Positions 1 through 9,900 of a stretch of DNA of 43,492 nucleotides are shown here, piece after piece. Made by a program: the position numbers and the translations under genes. The notes under the pieces are model-generated. The model saw only the letters and a list, made by a program, of their open reading frames with translations. It made no database searches and was not told where the DNA came from. The stretch lies in the NCBI GenBank assembly GCA_027487485.1, contig JAIYDN010000089.1:1-43492 (forward strand), in the 5' to 3' direction. Source of the stretch: Planctomycetaceae bacterium. GTDB taxonomy: Bacteria > Planctomycetota > Planctomycetia > Pirellulales > Pirellulaceae. Positions within the stretch are counted from its first letter, which is position 1; each line of letters starts with the position of its first letter.

Positions 1-1
1 G

Positions 2-345
2 GCTGCCGTTGCTGGTATCCCTGCAATCCAGAATCGATGGCTGCAGATCATTGTGAAGGCGAATGCGAACACAGGTTTGACGACACCTCAGACTTTCTAT
101 ATCGGGCATGCGATGGCGGATGTGGATCGAGCTACGCCGTACCGAGTAACCGCGAATGACCTTTCCCAGGTACGGGCAAGGGTATCCAACACCATCTTTG
201 TGTCGGTCAATGAAGATCGTGACGTGAACAAGGATGGTCGGATAACGGCTCTCGACTTGTCGTTCGTGCGGGCCAGGGTGTCTAACACCGCGATCTTGCT
301 CAACAACATCACGATTCCAGCTGCAGGTTCGCCCACTGAAGGTTC
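2..345 (+). repeat. Direct repeat copy 1 of dockerin-encoding cassette
   Basis: Aligns without gaps to 13691-14034 (offset 13689). I count roughly 20 differences in about 340 bases by eye, and many of the matching positions are third codon positions. Identity fades at the Gly-rich linker. Confidence 0.9.
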
Positions 346-781
346 AGCTGGGGCTGGTGGGGGTAATGGTGGCGGCGGCAACGGTAGTGGCAGCAGTGGA
401 GCGGGTGGAAATGGAAATGGAAATGGAAATGGAGATTGGACTGGTGGCGGGAACGATGAATCTCCGCTGGATGGATTAGCGATGATGGGAGCGCCAGCAG
501 TGGCAGGATCAGGTTTCAGTTCGTTGGTTTCAGAGAAGTCGGTCGCGTCATTGCGATCTGTAGAATTGGTGGGTACGGTTGCGGATTTAGGACGTCCTTA
601 TTCAGAGTTCGTGTTCTTATCGCCTCCGACGAAGGGTTATGGTTCTGTGGAGGATTTCGTGGAGTTGTTGAGCTCAACTAATTTGAATGTCGATCTGAAA
701 CGGGAGTCCGATAATGTCGGACGATTGGACGAGCAGTTGAAGGATGACTTTTTTGCTGCCTTTGGTCAAAGTGGCTCCTGA
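2..781 (+). CDS. Giant secreted protein, C-terminal fragment with dockerin-like domain (5' end outside window)
   Basis: The frame is open from base 2 and ends at TGA 779-781, so this is the tail of a gene starting to the left; the first internal ATG (53) lies inside a conserved domain and is not the true start. Visible in order: the end of a domain containing IQNRWLQIIVKANANTGL, a dockerin type I-like pair at about 125-306 whose second half carries a good EF-hand loop (DVNKDGRITALD, 221-256), a Gly/Asn-rich linker (about 345-450), the motif LDGLAMMGAP, and a less ordered tail ending in LDEQLKDDFFAAF. Bases 2-345 match 13691-14034 of the next gene almost exactly, so the missing upstream part is probably also a modular LEPR-type giant protein. 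Family knowledge: dockerin-like C-termini are common on large exported planctomycete proteins and are thought to bind cohesin-like partners or calcium. Its function is unknown. Sure of the coding frame and dockerin, unsure of anything upstream. Confidence 0.88.
   Translation, partial: AAVAGIPAIQNRWLQIIVKANANTGLTTPQTFYIGHAMADVDRATPYRVTANDLSQVRARVSNTIFVSVNEDRDVNKDGRITALDLSFVRARVSNTAILLNNITIPAAGSPTEGSAGAGGGNGGGGNGSGSSGAGGNGNGNGNGDWTGGGNDESPLDGLAMMGAPAVAGSGFSSLVSEKSVASLRSVELVGTVADLGRPYSEFVFLSPPTKGYGSVEDFVELLSSTNLNVDLKRESDNVGRLDEQLKDDFFAAFGQSGS
407..436 (+). repeat. In-frame hexanucleotide microsatellite (GGAAAT)4 plus GGAGAT
   Basis: Four perfect GGAAAT units (407-430) are followed by GGAGAT and encode (Gly-Asn)4-Gly-Asp inside the Gly-rich linker. 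The six-base unit keeps the frame whatever the copy number, so linker length can vary. The corresponding linker of the next gene lacks the perfect array. Confidence 0.85.
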
Positions 782-910
782 CTAAGGGGTAAACAGAGTG
801 GACGTTAGGTTCCCTGTTGGAACAACACCTGGACTGCTTGTAGAACGTTGAGTTTTTTTCCGAAGTTGGCCCCTTTTTGAGAGTGGAAGTATCCAACTAT
901 TGGCGCCGCG

Positions 911-938
911 TTGCTTTGTGAGCCGGTTTTTGTATACA
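911..938 (+). promoter_or_regulatory. Possible sigma-70-like promoter of the 4471-residue giant gene
   Basis: TTGCTT (911-916) and TATACA (933-938) are separated by 16 bases and lie about 50 bases upstream of the GTG at 989. The -35 match is weak and planctomycete promoter rules are poorly known. The rest of the 207-base gap (782-988) shows only a short 5-bp hairpin at 809-823 without a T-tract. Confidence 0.3.
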
Positions 939-976
939 CTTTGTGCTGCAATAACGCCTTCCAGATAGCGATAAAT

Positions 977-982
977 AGGGAG
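977..982 (+). promoter_or_regulatory. Ribosome binding site AGGGAG supporting GTG start at 989
   Basis: AGGGAG lies 6 bases before GTG 989. An in-frame TGA at 983-985 lies between this site and the GTG, so no earlier start in this frame is possible. Confidence 0.7.
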
Positions 983-988
983 TGAATT

Positions 989-3900
989 GTGCGGCGATCC
1001 TCTACGCATCGAAACAGATCGACTTCCGGCTCTTCGCGTACAAAGTTGTATCATAGGCGCAAGCGACTTCTCGCGATCGAACCTCTGGAGACCCGACGTT
1101 TGCTTGCTGGTGCAGGAGCACCCTTTGTTCTCGCGATAACTAGGCTAGATTCAAGTCCTAGCAATCGAGCTCAGATCCGATACCAAGTTGTTTTTGACGA
1201 GGCGGTAACTGGCGTCAATGCTACAGACTTCGCGATCACCAGAACAGGCGGCATTAGTGGATACTCGATCGCTTCCATAACCGGGAGTGGCACGACCTAT
1301 GTAGCCAACGTTAATACAGGAACTTCGAACGGAACGTTACGGCTTGATTTAATTGACAATGATTCGATTCGAGATTTATCAGGAACTCGACTTGGAGGAA
1401 CTGGTTCGAACAACGGAAATTTCACAACTGGCCAAGTGTACACAATCGATAAAACGGCTCCAACGGCTACGCTAACCAAGATCGATGCTTCCCCCTCTGC
1501 TGCGACATCGCTTCGTTTTGCGGCTACCTTTAGCGAATCCGTTACTGGCGTTGATGCCGCTGATTTCGGTTTGGTGCTGTCGGGTGTGTCGGGAGCTTCC
1601 ATAAGTAACATTGCTGGTAGTGGTTCCAATTACACGGTAACCATCAACAGCGGTTCGAATGACGGCTCGATCCAGTTGCAATTGAATGACAATGACTCGA
1701 TCGTGGACCTTGCTAGCAACACGCTTGGTGGCACAGGGACAGGAAATGGCAATGCACTTAGCGATTCGTATTCCATCGATAAGACGAAACCAACGGTTGC
1801 ATCGGTGACTCGGTTGGATTCTAACCCAACCAATGCCTCGTCCGTGCGCTTTCAAGTCGACTTCAGCGAAGCGGTTTCTGGCGTTGAAACACTTGATTTC
1901 CTAGCAATCCCTTCGGGCTCATTGAGCGGAGTAGTCGTTTCGAGCGTAACGGGAAGTGGTTCTGGATATGTTGTGACCGTAGATACGGGTTTCGGGGATG
2001 GCGATCTTGGACTTGGTCTTTCCCCTGCCGTGACCATTGTGGATAGTGCTACGAATGCGATGCTATCCGTTGCTTCATTCGGAGTCGTCTATCGAGTTGA
2101 TAGAACATCTCCTAACTTGGTTCAAATCAGCAGGTTGGATAGCAGTCCCACGAACGCATTTTCAACTCGTTATGCTGTCAGTTTTGATGAGCCGGTTACA
2201 GGGCTCGATGCGGCAGATTTCTTTGTTCCCTCAACAGGAACGTTAGCAGGGGTGTCCATAACCAGTTTGACCGGTTCGGGCGCGTCGTATGTGGTGACCA
2301 TTGGCAATGGTTCTGGGGATGGCGATTTGCGACTGGAGCTAGCTTCGAGCCGTAGCGTATGGGATTTAGCTGGCAACTTAATAGCGATGCCCACCTTCAG
2401 TGTTGTGCCCTATACCATTGATCACACGCTTCCGCAGGTTGCCTCGGTTGGATTTTATGGCGACTCTCCCACGTCAGCCAATTTAGTGAGCTTCCAAGTG
2501 AATTTTAGCGAACCGGTTCAGTCGATCACCACGGCTGACTTTTCGCTTGTGACGGCCGGAATCGTCGGAGCAAGTATTAACGCCGTTACGGCGCTTTCAA
2601 GCAGTTCGTTCCAGGTCGATGTGCAAACGGGTACGGGTGATGGAAGCATTTCAATCGATGTGTTATCGGAGAATCAGATTATTGACTTGGCGGGGAACCA
2701 GATGGCTGCTCCGGCTCGCAACAATGCCTCTTTCCTGATTGACAAAACGCGTCCAAGTGTAATTCTTTCGCTACTAGATTCATCGCTTACGCAAATGGAG
2801 AATCTCAGATTCGGTGTTGCGTTTAGTGAAGCCGTTACTGGCGTTGACCTCACGGATTTCGAAGTTTTAACAAATCCGACATTAGCAACAACGTTTCAAT
2901 TGACTCGATTGAGCGGTTCGAACTTTGAGATCATCGTCAACGTAGGAGTTTGGAACGGTACCGCTCAGATTCGGCTTAATGATGACGATTCCATCGTCGA
3001 TGCTGTTGGGCTCTCACTTGGTGGAATCGGCATTGGAAATGGCACCGTTACTAGCGATGCCTACACGGTTGATCAACGTCCGACGCTTGATGCGATCAGC
3101 CTTGCCTCACCTATTTATACAAATGCGACTGCGGTCGTTTTTAACTTACGGTTTTCGGAACCTGTGACGGATGTTGGCCCCGAGGATCTTCAAGTCAATG
3201 CAGTCGGGATTTCGTCGGCTGCGATTTCGAGCATTACGGGAAGTGGCGACACTAGACAAGTCACAGTCAATACCGGTACTGGCAACGGAACACTAAGTTT
3301 AGGCAGTGTTGGAGACTCGATTTTCGACTTGATTGGACAGCGAATGCTGCCAACGACTCTCGTTAGTAGTGAGTATGTTGTCGACAAAATCGCGCCGGTG
3401 ATTCTTTCCTTTTCACAACTCGATACTACCATCACGAACGCTGCAACGGTGCGTTACCAAGTGCTATTCAGCGAGAGTGTTTATGGAGTGAATGCGAGCG
3501 ATTTTCAGCTTGTCTCAAGCGGTACGCTAACCGGCACTTCAATCCAAAGCGTAACTGGTTCGGACAATAGCTATGTTGTAACGCTAACGACAGGAACAGG
3601 TGAGGGCTCGCTATGGATAGAGTGGTCAGTATCGGCTATCGCAATCGACCAAGTCAATAATGCGGTTCTTCCGCCAGCTGTTACAGCGGTGCCGTACGTG
3701 CTAGACCGGACTGCACCAAAGCTGACATCCATCACGCCGTTAGACTCCATTTACAACAACACAGCTACCGTTCGGTATCGTGCCGTTTTTAATGAGCCCG
3801 TCTTTGATGTCGGGATCGATGACTTCCTGCTGTACATGGGAAGTGGTTTGAGCGCAGCATCCATTTCTAGCGTCAGCGGATCCGGAACCACATATGATTT

Positions 3901-6900
3901 TTCGATCGAAACCGGAGTGGGAGACGGTCAGCTGCAACTGGTAGTCGCACCAACTGTATCGATTTTGGACATCGTAGGACTACCTTTCACACTGCCAACC
4001 TTGGATGCGCCGAGCTACTACATGGATCGAACTGCTCCAGCGGTCTTGGCGGTGCTGCAGTCCGACACAGCCATTACGAATTCAAACCAAGTTAAGTATC
4101 GAGTTCAATTCAGTGAACCTGTTTTCAATTTCGACGCGTCTGACATTGGCATCGTCAGTACCGGGATCGTGGGAGCGCGCGTCGCGTCCCTCACTCCCAT
4201 CACGGGAACGGATTGGTTTGTGAATCTCGAAACGGGTACGGGTAGTGGAACCCTGAACGTTGCCGTGCTTTTCGATAACTTGATCTCCGATCGTGCTGGG
4301 AACGCAATGGCATTGGGCGCCACTGGAAACAACGATTACACGATTGACAAAACTTTCCCGACTGCCTTGATTAATCTCCCGAACATAACGCCAACCGACG
4401 CGTCGACGGTGCGATTTAATCTTCAGTTTAGCGAATCCGTTGTCGGTTTGGGCCTTGCCGATTTCGAACTAGTCGTAACTGGAACGGTTGTCGGTATGAG
4501 TTCCGCCTTGACTGGAAGTGGTTCCAGTTACTCGCTGGATGTCAATCGAACGGGCGGGGATGGGACGATTGCTATTCGGCTTTTAGATGACGGGACTGTG
4601 TTCGACTTGGTGGGCAATCCACTTGGGGGACCGTCATTAGGGGACGGCATCATCACGAGTGATTCGTACAGCGTTTTCGATTTCCCTGTCGTTCGCTCCA
4701 TTGCACCTGTAAGCACTTCTCCAACGCATCCCTCATTTGTAACGAATGCATCCATCGTTAGTTTCACCGTGCGTTTTTCGGAAGAGGTACTCGGTGGAAC
4801 GGTTGCGGACTTCGAAACGGATCCCATCGGGCTCAGCTCCACCTCCATTGTCTCTGTTTCAGGGACCGGAGCCACACGTCAAGTTTTCGTCAATACGGGG
4901 GTCGGGAATGGTACCCTTGGGTTAAAGGTAATCCAAAGCTCAATAACCGACTTGTTTGGACATCCATTGAAGCTTCCTGCTCCGCCGGCAACCAATCGCT
5001 TTACCATTGATCGTAATAGTCCAGTGGTTACAGTTTTCGCAAGTTCTGAGTTTGATGAGAAAGGAGTTGTCGCTTCTGGCACAACTCGAATTGGCGTTGA
5101 GTTTAGTGAACCGATCCTAGGTGCAGGGGATTTCGCCAACTATGAACTGCGACGGGCTGGGACAGATCGACTGTTGCTTTCGAGCGACTCGGTTGTCAAT
5201 CCAGTCTCAGTTCAAGTCAGTGGTTCAACGGCAACTCTATTGTTGTCGCAGCCCCTTGTCAGCGATTCGTACCGCCTTGTTATCAAAGAGACAATCACCG
5301 ACCTAGCGGGCAATCCGCTTGATGGAAATGGCGATTTGATTCCTGGCGGCCACTGGGTTCGGGATTTCGTGGTGGATGATCTGATCAATCCGAATCTACA
5401 GTTTCATGGTAACGGCATTAACCGCGAGACGATGAGTTCGTTCAGTGGATACTATAGCTTTGCGTACGCAGTTGCAGTTCAGCCGGATGGCAAGTACGTC
5501 GTGGCCGGATATCACTTTTCTGGTTGCTTGGGACTTTCCGATGACTTCGGTTTGGCGAGGTTCCATGCGGATGGCACGTTGGACAAATCATTTGATGCCG
5601 ATGGACGAGTCGCACCTATTTTCGGAACTAGCTATGACTATGGATTGGATATAGCGATTCAAGGGGATGGAAAGATATTGATTGTCGGTCAGACACAGAA
5701 TGGATCCAATGTCGACTTTGGTGTGGCCCGTCTCAATCCGGATGGAACTTTGGACTCATCCTTTGATAACGATGGCCTGGTTGTTCACTCGCTTGAATCG
5801 GGAAGCGACACAGGTTGGAGCATTGCACTGCAAGTTGATGGACGAATTCTTGTTGCCGGACGTGCAACACCTGCTACAAGTAGTCAAGGTTTTGGGATGG
5901 CGCGATTGCTAACCGATGGAGCTTTGGATACGTCTTTCGATGCCGATGGAAAAGTTTTTACAACTTTTGCGGGAACATCGTCAAGTAGCGCAAGAAGAGT
6001 CTTGCCATTGCCCGATGGCAAAATTCTTGTTGCAGGCAGCGCTGTCAGCAGCACCGACAACGACTTTGCGATCGCCCGATACAATTGGGATGGTACGTTA
6101 GACTACACCTTCGATTTCGATGGAAGGCTGACCATACCGATGGGGACCAGCAATGATTACTTGGAGTCGATTGCAGTTCGACCTGACGGTCGGGTTTTAT
6201 TGAGCGGGAGCGTTTGGAACGGCGTTAACTACGATATGGGAGTCGTTTCGCTCAATAAGAACGGGTCGCTTGACAGTTCCTTTGGCTCAGGAGGAAAAAG
6301 GACTTTTTCATTGAGCGGTGGAAATGACATTCCTTCAGCGTCCAATCTGTTGCCGACAGGTGAGTTAGTATTGACTGGCTCTGCACGCGGGACAACCAAT
6401 ATTGACTTTGCAGCCGTGAGACTTCTTCCTAATGGTGATTTCGATAGCCAGTTTGGGAACAACGGCGTCTCGATTTTTCCTGTAGGGATCGACACTGACC
6501 AATCTCTTGGGGCGACCGTGCAAAACGACGGACGCATCGTGATGGTAGGTTTCTCTTCGTTGGCGGGAACAAGATCGTTTACGGTAGCACGACTCAATGC
6601 CAATGGCACGCTGGATACATCTTTCTCTAGCGACGGACTAACAGCAGTGAGCGTCTCAGGAGCGAATGATTTTATTCGATCGATGACGCTGCAAGCGGAC
6701 GGCAACGCGATTGCAGTTGGTGGAATCACCAATGCAACAAGTACTTTGATGTCCATATCGCGATACACGACTGCAGGAAGCCTCGACCCAAGTTTCGGTG
6801 GGACTGGCAATGTTTCCTTGACCTACTTAAATGCTCCCAACACGGTCAATAGTCAAGCCGAAGGGGTTGCGGTCCAGCCTGATGGAAAGATCGTTGTGGT

Positions 6901-9900
6901 GGGCAGTACTGTCAATACGGCGGGGAATACCGATCATGCTGTTGTGCGATTTCTACCCGATGGATCTCTTGATCCTAGTTTCGATGGTGACGGAAAGGTT
7001 CAGACTCCTGTTAGCACAGGCGGGAGTTTAGCCGACAATGCAAAAGCAGTCAGTATTCTTCCAAGCGGCAAGATTCTGGTCCTGGGATCGGTGGTCATGG
7101 CGAATGGTTTTACTCTTGCGCTTACGCGATACAACTCCGATGGATCGTTAGATACTTCGTTAGGTGGTACTGGAACACTTTTGACCCAAATGGCAGATAC
7201 CGCTGTAGACATGGTCGTTCGGCCTAATGGAAGCATCGTGATTGCTGGGACTCGTACCATCATGATGCTCACCAGCTCAGGTTCGCTAGACCTCAGCTTT
7301 AATCGTACAGGCTTCGTGAGTTTACCGAGCGCCATTTCATCCATGTCGGTCCAAGCGGATGGCAAGATTTTGGTTTCTGGATTTCAAAGTGGCGTGTTCG
7401 TACGTCGATACCTTGTGAACGGATTGCTTGACACGTCTTTTGATGGTGATGGCATCGCGACGGTTGTTGTACCAAATCAAGCCAGTCGAACGGCTATTGC
7501 GATTGCACCAGACGGCAAAATTCTGGTCTCTGGGCAGAGATTGTACTCAGGTCCCAACTTTGAGTACGCAGGTTTTTTTGGGATTCGGCTGAATGGCAAC
7601 GGGTCTATTGACACGACGTTTGGAGAACTTGGGCTTTGGCTTCCAACCTCTATTTCAGGAAACGGTGGTGCGAATAAAGTTGTCATCGCGCCCGATGGGA
7701 GTCTTCTGATAGCAGGGACAGTCACAAGTTCCACCGATGAAGATTTCGGCGTTATCTCACTCAGTTCGGTGGGTACTTCGGCTGTATTGCAGCTGCCAAC
7801 ACTCGGTCAAGTCTCGATCGACATGAGCCCAAATGGCTATGGACAGCTAATCCAAGGTCCATCCAATGCATTCGACGGATGGAATCGATTGGAGGTAAAT
7901 GGAACACCACTGTCTACGAAAGTAGGTGGAGGTGGAAACTTAACGAACGACGGACAGACATGGACGAGTGACCCGATGAAGTTTTCTAACGGAATCAAAG
8001 CATCTAGGCAAATCTACTCGCCCAAGTCGGGTGATGTCAATTTTGTTCGATTTCTGGATTTCTATCGAAACGAAACCTTGAACTCGCTCACATCCGACTT
8101 GCGATATGTCGGCAATCTCGGCTCGGATGCGTCGACAACCGTGTTCGCCACGAGCGACGGAGATTCCATTATCGAGTCGACCGATTGGTGGTATGGAACG
8201 GACGATGCAGACGGATCTGGAACGCCCGCCACGATTCACCTTATGCACGGAAAATACGGATTGCAACCGAGCGTGAGCTTATGGGAAGACAATCTTGAAT
8301 GGAGTTATGGTTTGACGCTGGAGCCAGGTCAAACCAAACAAGTTCTCTCGTACACGGTTTTTGGTGCCACACGCCAATCAGCACTCGATGCCGTTTCTTC
8401 TCTAGTTTCTAACGCGGGGCTCACGACTGCTTCGCTTGCGAATATGAGTTCTGCCGATGCATTGAGCATTGCGAACTTTCGTTTCGAAGAGGCTCCTACG
8501 GGCGTTTCGATATCGAGCTCCCAGATTGCTGAGCTTTCACCGGTTGGCACTTTGGTGGGCTTGTTACGGTCCACCGATGGAAACCTCGCAGATGGTGATT
8601 CATTTTCCTACACGTTGGTTAGCGGGGCAGGAGATACAAGCAATGCCTCTTTTTCGATTATTGGAAATGAACTGCGAACTGAAACGGTGCTGGACTATGA
8701 GTCGCTTGCTAGCCATACAGTTCGAATAAGAACGACCGATTCGACTGGCAATAGTTTCGAACAGATCATTCGGTTGAACGTAGTTGACGTCCCGAATGAA
8801 GCTCCTCCCAAAGTAGTTACAACAAGCTTTTCCGAGCGAGGGACGATGGGGAACGACAGCAATCGAATTTCCATTTCGTTTGATAGACCATTGATCGGCT
8901 CCGGTACAGCAGCAAATTTTGCACTCAGACGGGCAGGCAACGACGGACTATTGCTACAGTCCGACGATGTCATTTCGCCCATATCTGTCAATGTCGTAGG
9001 CTCAACAGTCGTCCTTTCGTATGCGGAACTTCCTGAGGACACCTACCGAATGACGATCAGCCCCTCGATTGCTGATTCGCTTGGACTTGCTCTTGATGGC
9101 GATGAGGATGGATTGGCGGGTGGGAATTGGCAACGCGATTTTGTCGTGACTCGCAATCGAATGCAGTTGATTTCCGAACCTGGGTTACCATTCGCAAAAG
9201 GGGAGGCTGGGCTTTCCTCGGCTCGCACATCGAGTTCGGATGGACGCTACGTTGTATTCTCCTCTTCGCGTTCGGATTTAGTTCCTGGCGATACGAACGG
9301 AGTCAAAGATGTTTTCCGATTCGATCGTCAAACAGGCGTGGTGGTTCGCGTTTCTACGACAACCACTGGGACGCCAAATGAAAGGGACGCGATCAATCCA
9401 TCAATCAATTCGGATGGACGTTACGTCACGTTCCAAAGCGATTCATGGGAACTGGTTCGCGCTCCCAACGATCTGTCTACGCCTGTGTATTTGCAAAGAA
9501 TCTTTGTCAAAGACTTGCAAACAGGCACGCTAACTCTGGTGTCTACATCGAGCGCCGGCGTCCGGGCGAACGGCCATTCGTTAGATCCTTCGATCAGTGG
9601 GAATGGAGTGCTGATTACGTTTTCAAGTATCTCCAACAACTTGGTTGTAAATATTACGCCAGGGGTGTCGCATGTTTTTGTCAAGAATTGGCAGACTGGT
9701 GCCATCACCCTTGGTTCGATCACCAATTTGAATTCGGAACCCACCGGAAATTCTACGAAGCCCGTTATTAGCGAAAATGGAATCTATATCGCCTATCAAT
9801 CGGTTGCACCCAATATTCTTGGAGGAGACGAAGGAAATCTCAACAGCGATATCTATGTTCGTAGTATTCGAACAGGCATCTCTCAACGTGTGTCGATTTC

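Larger units (their letters stand above)
5021..8806 (+). repeat. Supramodule copy A: Ig-like + delta-60 propeller block + 'WW' module + cadherin-like
   Basis: Order: divergent Ig-like domain with NYELRRAGTDRLLL and HWVRDFVV (5021-5376); delta-60 repeats (5455-7770); 'WW' module (7786-8494); cadherin-like domain with LDYE (8495-8806). The same order recurs immediately downstream at 8815-12580 with nearly the same total length, but with a different kind of propeller repeat. Confidence 0.75.

Noticed and set aside
125-306. Cellulosome component
   Set aside because: A dockerin-like domain alone is not evidence of a cellulosome; no glycoside hydrolase or cohesin domain is visible in the window.
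53-781. Gene starting at ATG 53
   Set aside because: The frame is open upstream to base 2 and residues before the ATG match the corresponding domain of the next gene, so the ATG is internal to a truncated gene.
809-823. Rho-independent terminator after the first gene
   Set aside because: GTTCC/GGAAC stem is only 5 bp and lacks an adjacent T run; the T7 at 853-859 is too far away.
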